Shown here one piece after another: positions 32,200-45,330 of a stretch of 64,000 bases of DNA (within the stretch, counting starts at the first letter, position 1; every line of letters starts with the position of its first letter). Below the pieces are notes generated by a model. It was given only the letters and a program-made list of their open reading frames with translations. It did no database searches and was not told the DNA's origin. The translations under genes and the position numbers were made by a program. Source of the stretch: Canna indica (Eukaryota; Streptophyta; Magnoliopsida; Zingiberales; Cannaceae); assembly GCA_034359265.1 (NCBI GenBank), contig CP136891.1, positions 82,850,001-82,914,000 of the forward strand, given 5' to 3'.

Positions 32200-33259
32200 T
32201 CACGATGACGATGGAGGATGGCCTGGATCATATGGCGGGGTCTGGAGTGCTTGAGTGTACACCGGCGTGGACTGACTCGAGGATGATGGATTAGATGATG
32301 CCGAAGAGATGCCTGCTTCGGGATGACCCGACAGACCCGACAAGTTGCGTAGCATAGCTTCTATATTCGCCATCGTCTGACTCTGGCGCTCCATCAACTC
32401 AGTCTGACGCGCGACCGTCTCCTCTAGTGTCCTTATCCTATTACTATGATCATAACTAGATCTGGAGGTGGACGGCCGCTCACCAGCGACCGGAGGGGTC
32501 GGTGCCCCAAGTGGCCCTAGTACGGCTCGCGCATGACCACTATCTGCGAAGCCATATACGCGGCCATGGTCCCAGCCACCTGCGGCCTCGACCCACGATG
32601 CTGCGTCAAAGTCCTCGGGGGTACCCCCACGCTGCACCACCGTCTGGCTGTAGGTCTCCTACTCGAGTTTGATTTTTTGTTTAATATTTATCATAAAACT
32701 TAAATTATAAATATATAATGAATAATTTAAACAAATATATAATTACCATAATGTATGCAGCGCGGTTGTGGATGTACTCCCCAGTCCCATGTGCTCGACG
32801 GTGAGTCCGCTCAAACACTGCCATCGGGGAGGGTCGCTGGACAGTCCCGTCATCCGACACCGTCGTCTACATTTACAAAACAAATACATTAATTAGTACA
32901 CATAATAACAAATAAAATATATAATTAAAAGATATACTTACCATACGGTTTGCGTGCACTGCAAATGCAACAGAGCCGCCGGTGTGACGCGCTGCTCCCC
33001 CCGACATGCGATTTCTAGCCGCATTCTGAGAAACCTCCTGCCATCGATCCGTCGACCATATCCCCACGAGCTGGTCCCATATATCCGGAGTAATCCAACT
33101 GGGGCCGTATCCCCGAGTCTCCGCGATGTTAGTGGTCCCAGCTCGGGCCATCGCTCGGGACCGAGCCTGCCCCAGCTGCCCGTTGTACCTTGCCCGGGAA
33201 ATAGACTCCCAGGCAGCGTAAATGAAGGACCTCTGGTCCTCGGCCCATGTATAGCGAGC
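32200..33259 (-). pseudogene. 5'-deleted TNPA-like gene (element 3)
   Basis: Keeps exons 3-5 (minus: 33259-32942, 32866-32747, 32658-32200) with intact donors, acceptors and open frames. It has the TELMERQSQ coiled-coil form seen in element 1, with a 3-residue LSG insertion. Exons 1-2 are absent. The upstream frame is open into intron-derived sequence but has no ATG near the family core, so expression is doubtful. Confidence 0.75.
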
Positions 33260-33367
33260 CTGCAAAATAATAATATTATTCGTACTGATTCTGTCAATCA
33301 ATGACAATTTCTTTGGTTAATGTCTTTAGGTGAGATGGTCCTATTCCATTCGGGATTTATGTTATTC

Positions 33368-33543
33368 GTACTGCACTTATGTTTTTATTTTAACTGTTAA
33401 CTAATTATTCTAAATTTCGACAGCATCTCCCTACAGTTCTCCGAATACGCATATCATCTGGGCGCGTATCGGAGAACAAGAGAGATGTTGCCGAAATTTA
33501 GAATAATTAGTTAACAGTTAAAATAAAAACGTAAGTGCAGTAC
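33368..33543. repeat. Long hairpin in CACTA element 3
   Basis: 176 bp, same length and arms as 1327-1502 in element 1. The stems begin and end GTACTGCACTTA(C/T)G and complement. Confidence 0.85.
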
Positions 33544-33757
33544 AAATAACTATATTCCCAAATTGTCCAATCAGGGACAATTCAAGAATTGTACGTCGTA
33601 TAAAAGATCATCTACTTCTTTTACACGAACATACAATCCCCGAACGGATCTAAGGTTTTGCTAAATCATATCCGACTGATCGATGCGTACGTGAAACATA
33701 TCAACTCGTCGGATGGATGATTATTTTCTAAATGTTTCGAGACAGTTCGAGTCCATA

Positions 33758-34017
33758 TTGGACGATTTCGGCGCGCGTCCGAAGTGGACGATTCCGGCGC
33801 GAGTCCGAATTGGACGATTCCGGCGCGCGTCCGAAGTGGACGATTCCGGCGCGAGTCCGAATTGGACGATTCCGGCGCGAGTCCGAATTGGACGATTCCG
33901 GCGCGCGTCCGAAGTGGACGATTCCGGCGCGAGTCCGAATTGGACGATTCCGGCGCGAGTCCGAATTGGACGATTCCGGCGCGCGTCCGAAGTGGACGAT
34001 TCCGGCGCGCGTCCGAA
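33758..34017. repeat. 26-bp minisatellite, 10 units (element 3)
   Basis: Ten units of the family 26-bp repeat, reverse orientation. Open in all three plus frames as an artefact. Confidence 0.92.
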
Positions 34018-34111
34018 ATTAATCTAAACCCTAATAATTAATCTAACAAATTAAACAATTAATCTAAACAATTAATTAACATTTATAAAATAATTAATTA
34101 ACAATTTCAAA

Positions 34112-34115
<4 letters not shown>

Positions 34116-34182
<67 letters not shown>
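34116..34182. repeat. (TA)n microsatellite in element 3
   Basis: About 33 TA units at the place where element 1 has 13. Confidence 0.9.
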
Positions 34183-34183
<1 letters not shown>

Positions 34184-35165
34184 CGGCGCCGGAGTCCACC
34201 CTCCGGCGCCGGCGTACAGTGGTCGGACACACTGTCCGGCCACTGTAGAAGGTCCGGCGGCGGCCATAGGCCGACCGCCGCCGGCCGAAACCCTAGAAAT
34301 AGGGTTTCGGTCGGATTTTAACATCTCCGGCCGAAACCGTATAGGCCGGCCGATCAACATACCGGCAGCAGCGGCAGCGGCGCGGCGGCGAGAGGCGTCG
34401 GCGAGAGGCGTCGGCGTCGGCAGCAACGGCAGCAGCGGCGAAGTTCTCGGCAGGAGGCGGCGGCGGCAGCAGCGGGAGGAAGAAGGGTCGGGCGCGAGAG
34501 CGTGCCCTATATAAACTTATCAGCAACGGCTCACTCGCCCGTTAGAAAGCCGTTGCTGATAAGTTATCATCAGCAACGGCTCACTTATCCGTTAGCAAGC
34601 CGTTGCTGAAAATTAAAAAATCAGCAACGGCTCGCCTTTCCGTCCGAAAGCCGTTGCTGATAATTAAAATAATCAGCAACGGCTCGGTTTTCCGTTAGAA
34701 CGCCGTTGCAGATATAGATATCTGCAACGGCTCGGGCGGCCGTAAGAATGCCGTTGCAAATAGCAACGGCTTGAGCGGCCGTTGCTGATAGCCGTTGCTG
34801 AAGATCAAGTTTCTAGTAGTGGGAGTAGACGATTGACCAAACCACTATAATTTCTTATGTTTGCATTGCTTTGTGTGCTTGCTTATAATTATGTTTCATA
34901 CTCGTTAACGAACATCACTTAGTTGCACTTACGTTTGGTTGAAGTTGAAATTGATTCAGAAAGAAATTGAAGTAGACAGAAAAAGTAACCCAATACTATT
35001 TAACCCCCCTTCTAGTGTGGGCTTTCACTTAAGAACAAGATGAAAAAATACATGCGGGTTAAGAAGTAAGTTTTGCTTATATGTTGAATATTTTTTTAAA
35101 AAAAATTGATTAATTTTTCATATTTGTTTGATTATGAGCATTCACATAAATTCCTATCTTATTAC

Positions 35166-35403
35166 TATGGCTGTTCATTCGGTTCAACCCGAATCGAACC
35201 AAATCGAAATTGATCAAATCAAAAAAAAATTTATACCCGAATTCCAACCCGAACCCGAACCAAATTATGTCTAAACCGATCTAACCTGAATCAAAATTAT
35301 TCGGTTCAATTCGGTTTTCAACCCGAAAATCAAAATTTTGATTAATTCGGTTAAAAACTAAAAATTAATTCCTAATACTCATTTAATTACCTAGGTTAAA
35401 AAA

Positions 35404-35477
<74 letters not shown>

Positions 35478-35585
35478 TTTTAACTATTTAATTTTTGATT
35501 CGGGTCGGTTTCCAAATTTCGGAAATCGAATCCAAATCGAAACCCAAAATTCGATTCGATTTGAACCGAACACTGAACACCCCTA
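35166..35585. mobile_element. hAT-type MITE
   Basis: Ends TATGGCTGTTCATTCGG and the complement of TAGGGGTGTTCAGTG. Target duplication CTTATTAC/CTTGTTAC (one mismatch). It contains a (TA)n tract at 35408-35474. No coding capacity. Confidence 0.75.
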
Positions 35586-35854
35586 CTTGTTACATGTAGT
35601 GTAAGAGTACTTAGTGCTTATTATCTTATTTGTGCAAATAACAATTATAGTACAGTAATCCAATCATTGTATACGTAGAAATCTATGCCAGCACGAAATT
35701 TTTATGATAGAATTAAGTGCTCAGTAATTTAATTATTAATTTATATCCCAATATAAGTTTTTTCCTTTTTTCTGTAATTTAATTATCTTGCGTTCACTTA
35801 ATCATATTTCAATAAAATGCATCTTGAAGCCAATTCTATAAGTAATTCTTTTCT

Positions 35855-36350
35855 GGTCAAATGAATCCCCCACCAATTGAAACTCTCAAAATTAACTGTG
35901 ATGCATCCTTTTCAGATAATAACGATGGCTTGGGTATGGTAATTCGATCGAATTCTTATTGCTCTTTTATCTTAAGCGCTTACGAAGGCTCGGTGCATTT
36001 TGTCTTACATTTGAAAGCACTAGCAATCAAATAAGCTCTAAATTTTGCTCAGATACATAATCTGCCTAAGTTCTAAATTGAGTTAGACTCAAAAATAATG
36101 ATCGATGTGTTGAACAAAAAGATGAACATTCCGTGAGAAATCAACTCAGTAGCTGAAGATATTTTTTATTTATCTCAGTATTGTAATTTGGAGGATTTTA
36201 TCTTTTGTTACAAAGAGGCAAATGAAGCTTCCCATTGGGCAGCAACAAGAGCTCGTCTGAATCGTGATGTATTAATCTGGTCATCCATTCGACTTCCATA
36301 AATGAAGGAAATTTTGTATAATAATATTTTTGGCCCTGGCAAAGTCAGGT
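35855..36350 (+). pseudogene. RNase H-like (RVT_3) LINE fragment
   Basis: Reads PPPIETLKINCDASFSDNND, GLGMVIRSN, ELDSKIMIDVLNKKMN and CYKEANEASHWAATRARLN, the order of the RNase H domain at LINE 3' ends. Several stops. AATAAAG-type sequence follows. Related to 25550-26520 but diverged. Confidence 0.65.
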
Positions 36351-37982
36351 ATTAATAAAGTTATGTTGGTTATAAAAAAATTCTATTACGGGTAACTATT
36401 AATTTGGTTTGGTACAATTGATTACAACAAATTCCGGCCGTTCCAATTTATTGCTCCAAGGTTTTTAACGTTTTGAATTTATATGCAATAATTTCAATTG
36501 CTCCAATTAAAGATAATTTTTACATGAACCACACTTGGGTTATGGTGTAATAGTTATAATCGCTTCCTCTAATTAAATTCTATTTCCATATGCACGAGTT
36601 CCAATTATTGTGTATGATTAAATTCACTATCAATTGATTGTTCAGGTATTTACTATTAGGTTGTTGATGGTGGAGAAATATGTGTTGATGAAGCTGCTCA
36701 GGAAAGACGGGGGAGTAAAATCCTTCGATCACAAGCATGACATCTGAGTTAACAAGTGAATTCCATATCAGAAGAGGCAAAATGAATAAGGAAAAAATGT
36801 TTTTAATCTCATTTTGAAATCAATTATGTCGATGTTGATTTCTATCAAAATATGTATATTGATGTTGATTTCGCTTTTTAATGTTGAGAAGAATTGCGGG
36901 AGGCTGGGAAGCCACAAAGAGTGGTTTTGGTGATCATGAGCAAGGCCACTGCAGAGATCTTAGAGAGATAGAATTTTAGCATTAAAATATATGCAAATGT
37001 CGTCGAAAAAGATAATATTATTTGTGTATTTCTTTGTACATTTTTTTTAAAATTTTTATATATCTTTGTACTTAAATATAAATGTGAGTTTATTAAATCA
37101 ATCTTAGGATCATAGTAACAAAGAAATTATGATGGAGATTTATGCAATCGATTGCCTCTTCCATTACTTTTCTTCCACTGATGGACTCATTTTGCTTAAA
37201 TTGTTTCTATCTTATTTGTTAAATTCATCAAACAATAATACTTGAGCTACATGACAAATATAATTTTTTTATTTTTAATTAATTAATAATATTAATTAAT
37301 TTATTATTTAATTCTGAGCAGTCATTGTGATTGGTATTTGTATAAATTTTCATTTTGACTAATTATTGCTTATTTATATTTTTATTATTGATTTATTCAT
37401 CATTAAATTTAATTTATATTGGTTAGAGAAGACTCTTATGACAATTTTTTTTGTTTTGTTACTTAATTTGACCGACATCTTCTTTTACTACGTATTATTT
37501 TTATTTCTTATGTTGTTTTTAAATTGGCTCATTGTAAATATACATAATACATTCCAATAATCTAAATATTCTGAACTGTGGTTAAGAAGTAAAACTTTCT
37601 ATACTTTCTCATCAATGATAGGTAACATAATGTTAGCATATATTTCATTTACTTTTGGTAATATTTCACACTATTAATTAAATCATGTTGATTTAAATTT
37701 CATTTTCTTTTGTGTTATAATACTTATAATCTTTTCAACATAACATTTAAGTAGAAGTATATTAAAAATAAATTAAGTTAGCACAATTAAATGGAGTTGG
37801 TTGAAATTTTTAAATAAAATTTTATATATTAGAATAAAATGGTAATGAAAATTATTATACTTTTCTAAATATGTTACATATAATATAAAAATATATTATT
37901 TACAATATTTTTCATAGATTTTTTATAGTTTAATTATAATTTATTTATATTAAAATATATTATATTTATTATAATTACACAA
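36351..37982. other. AT-rich intergenic DNA, no gene seen
   Basis: Short open frames are low-complexity. No recognisable domain or element end. Confidence 0.4.
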
Positions 37983-38002
37983 TGCGCAGATTCTTGACTA
38001 GT
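37978..38002 (+). mobile_element. Putative Helitron 3' end
   Basis: ACACAATGCGCAGATTCTTG followed by ACTAG ends at 38002. A short GC palindrome remnant followed within 12 bp by CTAG and a T is the Helitron 3' pattern. A better-preserved copy lies at 47714-47740. Confidence 0.4.
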
Positions 38003-38289
38003 CGATAAAAGTAAGATTCAGAACTATCACGTGATATCTTCGTATTGAAAGTTTGCTGGTGTGACAGCTTTAGAATTTTTGATTTTTGATTTTTATTTTT
38101 TCCACTCTGATGCGAAAATTTGATCAAATGCTCTCACGTATAGTTGTCAAAAATTAATTCTCATTTTAATTGTTCATTCATAATTGTCCAAATTTAATTC
38201 TTATTTTAATTATTCATTCGCAGCTGCCAAAATTTAATTCTTATTTTAATTATAATTAATTTAATTATCATATTCGATTATAATCTATA

Positions 38290-38795
<506 letters not shown>

Positions 38796-41700
38796 TCGAG
38801 AATTTTTCAGATTATTTTTTAAAAAAATAACTTTCTCTCTCCCACTTATCTTCTTTCTCTCTCTCTTAATTCTCTCTTTCAATTATTGATTTATTTCATT
38901 CTCTTTCTTTTAATAATTTCTTTCTCTTTCTTCATCTCTCTCTGTCAACTCTCTCTCTCTCTCTTTAATAATTTTTCTCTCTAATATTTAATATATACAC
39001 TCTTTCCTCCTCCTCTCTCTCACGGGTCGGTACACATTTATTTATTTTTATAATTTATTACATATTCTCTCTCTCTTATCTCTCTTTTAATTAATTAAAT
39101 CTACTTTTCTCTATCTCCGGTGCAGCTTAATGATCCGCTCATCTCTTCATGCAGTTTAATGCTCAATTAAATCATTTTAAAAAAAATCAATTAAACCCAC
39201 TTAATTTTCTCTCGGTTTAATGCCTCATTTATATATATATATATATATATATATTTGTTAAACCTACTTTTTCACCCGGTTTAATGTCTCTATGATGGGC
39301 TTTAATGCTGAATTAAACTCATTTATCCTCTCTCTCCTGTGCCATTTTAATGCTCAATTTAATCTCTCTCTTTCTGCGCGCACGCTTCAATTAAGGGATA
39401 AATTTCTTCCTGCTTCATGTGACAATTCATATCCTTATATATTAATTGATTGATATGCTTTGACTTTTTAATAGCCTCATTTTTCTTCCTTTTATTATGT
39501 TAGCGCTTATTTGTTCTCTGCGCGACGATCAAAATCTAGATTTTTTTATTTCGTGGATATTTTCTTTTCTCTTCAATGCTTATCTAATAGTTTTCTTCTC
39601 TGATTTTTTTCAAGACATTTATATTAATAACAACAGTCTGATTAGCGCGACGATCAAAGCGCCTAAGATAATATTGAAAAATCTAATTAGGTACGTGTTA
39701 ATAAAGTATCTTATTCGATTAATATATATTTGTTCATTTTTATCATATATCATACTGCATCTAATTAGTTCTTTTTTAAAAAATAAATAAATTGGATTAA
39801 TAGATTTAATCATGTGTTAATAAAGTATCTTATTCGATCAAGATTTTTTTATTCATTTTTATCATATATCATACTGCATCTATTCATTTTTATCATATAT
39901 CATACTGCATCTAATCAGTTTTCTAATATATTTGATAAATTAGATGAATATGATATTGATTTCATGACAAGTGGTAGATTCACAACCAAATTTTGCTCAT
40001 GCATCAAATTTCGATTAATAATAATAATAATAATTAATTTTTCATATATAATCTGTTTCTTTGTTCAATTCATATTCCATGCATCTATTTGTTTCATAAG
40101 CAAATTTAAAATTTAAGTGGTTTTTAATTTTTAACATATAATATTTTCTTTCAATTCATATTCCATATATTTATTTTATCAAGTAATATTATATGGAGCC
40201 AATTAATCTTATGTTGGCCAACATGTTGTAAGTTGCTTAAAGATTTAGGATTTGATCCCTAGTATGATCATCTATTATAACTTCTTATTTTTGTTTAAAA
40301 AATAATATTATTATATGAAGCCAATTAATCCTAATTCATTCTCATTGAATATTATTATTTTATATCAATCAATGCTTATTACATAGATATTTCACATATT
40401 TTCTTTTTCTATTATAGAAAAATCATTAATTTTAAAACACCAATTATTATCACATAATGCAATCAATTAATTTTATTTTATTAATCTGTATCATTAAATT
40501 TTATATTAAATTTTAATTATAACTTATAACTAAATTTCACATCAAATTTCATATTAAACTTCACATTAGATTTTATTAAAATTTATACTTTATTCTTATT
40601 TTACTCTTTTTTATTATAATTTTTTATATACTTATTATTTGAAACTATATTTTTTGGTAATAATGATAGATTTATTGAATTATTATTAACAATATATTTT
40701 AAATTTATATATATTTTTAATATTAGATTTGTGATTTTAAAATATCAATTTTCCTTTATTTCTTAGTCAATTCATATAATTTATATTTTTCTTATTTTTG
40801 AATTAGTTTTATATAATTATGTAATTTCAATTGGTATAATGCAATCAATATTTGTCGTTTACCTTATTTTCCAATTTTATTTATATATTTTTAATTATAT
40901 AGTATTATTTGTTTCGAAATAATTTTGACTTTTTTTCCAAAAATTTATAAGTATTTTAATTTTTTACTTAAAAAATACTCTAAATATATGCAAGTTAATT
41001 TGATTACATCAAATTTAAAAGTTTTCATCAAGTATTCTTTTGTACTTCCTTGTTATCATCTCCTAAAATTTTATTTTTGTTTTTATTTAATTGGTTATTT
41101 AATTAGTAAATCTCTTAATTCAACATATTATTAATGTATAATTTTCTTTAAATTATTGAAACTCATATGACTAAAAAAATTAAATAGATAATATTTAATT
41201 GTGAATTATATTATTGTGCATGTGGTATAAATTATGAATTAGCCCATTTTTTTAATTATCTAATTACAATGAAAATTTGTGTTTATTGTTAATGCTTTAA
41301 TTTTTTTTTCAAATGTTCAATGCTTATATGTCTACAAAAATTATTAATTCAAAAACAATTTTATAATGATTATTATTTTAATTCTTGATATATTAATCAT
41401 TGCTATTTTTAAATGTTAATTCAATTAATTAAAATTTTATATTTTTATGATAAATATTGCAATATCTAATAAATAATACTTTAAATAGGAACTAAACTTT
41501 TATAAATGATACTTTAATAAAATATTTTCATAACTATTATTATTTAATTTGAAAGCAGAATCAATTATAAATCTATGTCAATTTAATAAGTTTTTTATTT
41601 TAAAATTTTCATCTTTTCAACTTATGAAATTTTGTTTCTTTTTCTACTCATGAACTTTATATCCTGATTTGATTATATTATATTGTGAAATAAATATATT

Positions 41701-42041
41701 TTTAAAATGTTCGTAAATTTCACATGCATTTTTTCATATTTTTCATTTTATCGTTGCTTGAAATCTTATTTGATTAATTATTTATAAAATTTATAGTTCT
41801 ATTCGTTCAACATATTATTATTGTTTGATTTCTATAAATATGACATACTTATATATTTATAAAAATTAATTAAATAATATTATATTCAGAATTATATCAT
41901 TATGCATTTGTGCAAATTATGAATTTGCTCATTTATTAATTTATTAAATTACTATGAACTTTTGTATTTATTGTTAATGTCTATATCTACTTTTATAATT
42001 TTTTATTCTATTTATTATGAGTGTTATGTTATGCTCTAAAG
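38796..42041. other. Long AT-rich intergenic region with local repeats
   Basis: 38820-39120 is CT-rich (TCTCTC runs). At 39700-39925 the segment TTATCATATATCATACTGCATCTA occurs three times with small changes. The rest is AT-rich with no supported gene, RNA or element end. Confidence 0.45.
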
Positions 42042-43619
42042 ACAGTGACTAGGGCTGGCAACGGATCGGATACGGTGCGGATAGTACATTATCCGCATCC
42101 GCATCCGCACATCATATCCGTGTATCCGTATCCGCCCCGTATCCGCCACGGATATGAATATGAATATCCATATCCGCACCGCTTCAAATACGGATATCCG
42201 CACCGTATCCATATCCGCATCCGTATTTTAAAAAAATATTAAAATAATATATTTAATTTAAAAATCAATAAATACCCTATTTATTGATCCAAAATAAGTA
42301 TGTAATATATTTTAAACTACTCAACCACAATTTATAATTTAACCACCATCAATCATAATATGTACATTAAATCAAATTGAAACAAACAACATTAAGATAC
42401 ATAAATCATCTAAATAGCAGATACTACTATACTAGCTAAAAAAAATTATAATATGAGTAATTACTAGCATCTAAAATTCTAAATAGCTACAACATACACC
42501 ACCATCAATTTATAATTTGAACAAACCATAAGTCCATACTACTTCAAATCATTTGAGAAATTTAAAATTAGCTACAACAATACAACATACATCAATTTAA
42601 AACAAGAGTCCTAATTTGAAACAAGTTACATCAAATCAACCACCAAGTTACATCACGTAAGATTCATTCATCCCTACACTGTCATCCTCTTCTATTTCTT
42701 CAAACACTTTGGCAATATTTGAAGTAGAACCTATAAGAAAATAAATAAATGATATAAATGAACCTATAAGAATCAACCATTACAGTAGCTAAATCATCAA
42801 TAGTTAAATATATATAAATGACTTGTTGCTGATAGAACAGCCTTGAATAGGTATAGGTGGAATTATGCTTTCAATTGCTTGTAAACATGTACTTGATGAA
42901 GCTGTAATCACTTTTAGCTAGCATTTAGAAGTAATGCATGAAAGAATCTGCTAGCTAATCAAAGAATCATCAAAAGTTTCTTGCAATCAAAGTTTCTTGA
43001 TCATAAATGGATTGAATGTTTCAACCATAAGGAACTTCCATTTTGACAAGGGAACTGCTCCAATGGTGATGAAACGATCAACTTTAATATAAACTTCAAG
43101 TCTTCAAAGCTTGTTATTCACTTCAGTTCTAATGTACTTTAATTACTTGCTAATCATCTCCAAGCTTTTTGGAAAAATGCAAAACCCTACATATATGATT
43201 TCAAGAAATAGTCTAAGATTCTGTTCTTCCTAAAAGTTGAGTCTCACATATGCAAACATAATGACAAACAGAATGCAAAACCAAATTCTTTCTCATTTCC
43301 AATTCATTTGAAATGAGTTCATGGGAATTTTACCTTTTTAAGAAAAAAAACAGAGAAAAAAGGGATAATATAAGAGACTATGAGCTCCATTCATTTAACT
43401 GTAACAAAAACAAGGGCAGAATTATATTGGCTTAAACATGAATTGACCAAAGCCTAAATAACAATTATTTTCAAACAAATAAATCATGGAAAAGTAACTA
43501 TTGCAAAACATATACTATAAAGAATCATTGGTTCCATAAGTACTCTCTATAAAATGATGCATCATGAAGCTTCTTCTATCATGTAGTTGCTGGTTTCTTT
43601 AAACTGAAGTCCTCCTCAA

Positions 43620-43938
43620 TCAGGCAACAGCAGGCATGTCCTTGATCCATGCATCCAGAGGTTTTCCAATGGAGTAAACAATGAATCCCATGGCCCTTCA
43701 CGAACCGGCTCTTCTGATAGTCATTGATCTTGATAACCTGCCTCCAGTAGTTGGCCACCTCCGGCAGGCCATTGCACTCACATATATAGACCAGGTTAAG
43801 GATATCCTTCTGGAAACAGGACCCTCCAAATCCAACACTAGCATTCAAGAACTTGGGGCCAATCCTTGAATCTTTCCCAACAGCGTAAGCCACCTCAGAC
43901 ACGTTAGCACCAGTAGCCTCACAGAGCGCGGATATCAC
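43620..43938 (-). pseudogene. UDP-glucose 6-dehydrogenase fragment captured by the hAT element
   Basis: Minus-strand translation gives [30 protein letters not shown] and [20 protein letters not shown], then [18 protein letters not shown]. This is the middle of plant UGD, including the catalytic Cys (GGSCFQKD). After RFVK the sequence jumps, out of frame, to the true C terminus, readable in another frame as [20 protein letters not shown] plus VA and TGA at 43620-43622. About 80-90 codons of the C-terminal domain are deleted and the 5' half is absent. UGD makes UDP-glucuronate in the cytosol; this copy cannot. Plant-like 3' UTR sequence seems to follow to about 43400. Confidence 0.85.
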
Positions 43939-44040
43939 CTCTAAACATGATTAATAGTATCACCCAGATAGAAAGGAAATATCACCTCTAAACAAGATAT
44001 TCTCAATCCTATTAATAGTATCACCCAGATCTTGATTAAT
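43939..44040. repeat. Short tandem duplication next to the UGD fragment
   Basis: ATCACCTCTAAACA...ATTAATAGTATCACCCAGAT occurs twice, at about 43936-43970 and 43981-44030, the second with an insertion. It looks like junction filler made during capture. Confidence 0.6.
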
Positions 44041-44189
44041 AGTTTTCAAAGCTTAACATTTCAATTCAATAACATGAAGGAAATAACTTAACATGCAATT
44101 CAATAACATGATATTTGGATTCAACTCATTTCAGGCCAAAAAATTCCCTGATTTGAATGCAGTTTTCAAAGCTTAATACATGAAACACT

Positions 44190-44800
44190 TAATACGTGAA
44201 GAGATTGCCGGACTCACCTGCGGGCTGCGGCTGCAGGGCTGCGTGCAGACTGCACAGAAGCGAGATGCCGGCGTGTGCTGCGGGCGACCGACTGCATGCA
44301 GAGAAGACTGAAGAGAGGCGGGTTGTGTGCAGACTGCAGAGAAGGGAGATTAGGAGAAGAGAGACACCGGCGCTGTGTGTAGAGAAGAGAATAGAGATTA
44401 GGAGAAGAGTGATGCACTCACCAGTCACCACCGGCCACTGGGATTGGTGCGGCTGTCGGCAGAGAAGGGAGACGAGTGACGAACTCGTGCTGCGGGCCTG
44501 CGGCTGTCGGCTGCGTGCAGAGAAGGGAGACGCCGAGTCGCCGAGTCGCCGAGTGATGCACTCGGGCAGATATGGTGCGGCGATCGGCGTGAAAGGGGTG
44601 AGCAGAGCTGCAGAGATGAAGCGGACTGTCGCCGAGTCGCCGAGTCGCCGTGTGCCCGTGTGTGTCGGACTGTCGGTGCCTCGGTGGTTTACTGGTGTGT
44701 CTTCGTGAAAGCAGCGGGCAGAATCGCAGAATGGATGAAGCGAACGGATGAAGCGGCGCCGCGGCGGGTCACGAGTGAAAAAATTAGGGATTTAGGGCAA
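44190..44800. other. GC-rich repetitive block inside the hAT element
   Basis: Repeats of GAGTCGCCGAGTCGCC and GCAGAGAAGGGAGA. The open frames across it are compositional. It may be a captured promoter or leader, but no family is recognised. Confidence 0.45.
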
Positions 44801-45330
44801 GGGCAGAATCGCAGATGGCGGGCTCAGGGAGTCAGGGCTGGCAATTATATTTGATATAATATATATATTAGATATAAAATTACAATATCACCCTTGGCCC
44901 CTTAATATGTATATATATATATATATATAGGTAAAATAGTAATTAAAATGAGGCGGATAGGCGGTGCGGATACGGTGCGGATACGGTGCGGATACACAGA
45001 CAAATCCATATCCGCACCGTATCCGCGCGGATATGAAATTTGCAGATCCATATTTGTATCCATATTTGTTTTTACTTGCGGATACGGATCGAATACAGTA
45101 CGGATGCGATTTTTAGTTGGCGGATACGGATAAAATTGCCAGCCCTAACAGTGACTCTATCAATTAATAATAATATCATTAATTTTTTAACTATGAAAAA
45201 TAATATATTCTTAATATTTAATTTTTAATAATATTTTTTAACAATTTTTTGCGCAACTCACCGATTATCGACTAGATAACCTCTGATGAAATCTCTTAGA
45301 TTCCTTTATTAAAAAATAAACTCCTTTAAT

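Larger units (their letters stand above)
31499..34821 (-). mobile_element. CACTA element 3, reverse orientation, complete ends
   Basis: The 3' terminus (CACTACTAGAAAAATGG on plus) starts at 31499 and the 5' terminus ends at 34821. The target duplication GGA lies at 31496-31498 and 34822-34824. At 3323 bp it is the smallest copy. The whole transposase gene and the first two TNPA exons are deleted, joining ATTGACAGAATC directly to TNPA intron 2. The hairpin and a 10-unit minisatellite are kept. Confidence 0.95.
30425..35027 (+). mobile_element. Copia/SIRE-like LTR split by CACTA element 3
   Basis: TGTTGGCTTAAGGGTTCCCC begins at 30425, with TTTTGATGATAACAAACAAG just inside, typical of plant Copia (SIRE/Maximus type) LTRs. 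The right part (34825-35027) ends ACCCCCCTTCTAGTG and GGGCTTTCA. Net length without the CACTA insertion is about 1.28 kb. A region at 30727-30910 has tandem units of about 41 bp rich in GGTCGACC and CGATCGAC. No gag-pol lies between, so it is a solo LTR or fragment. A clean target duplication was not found. Confidence 0.65.
42050..45147. mobile_element. hAT element carrying a captured UGD gene fragment
   Basis: Termini are TAGGGCTGGCAA at 42050 and its complement ending at 45147. A perfect 8-bp target duplication ACAGTGAC lies at 42042-42049 and 45148-45155. Subterminal regions repeat GTGCGGATA/TATCCGCAC many times on both sides. Size 3098 bp. Inside are a UDP-glucose dehydrogenase fragment (43620-43938), a short spliced-looking exon (42655-42730 minus, after TTTTCTTATAG) and a GC-rich repetitive block (44190-44800). 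Confidence 0.92.

Noticed and set aside
44196..44708. 170-codon plus-strand frame inside the UGD-carrying hAT
   Set aside because: Composition-driven frame over GAGTCGCC repeats. No family motif was recognised.
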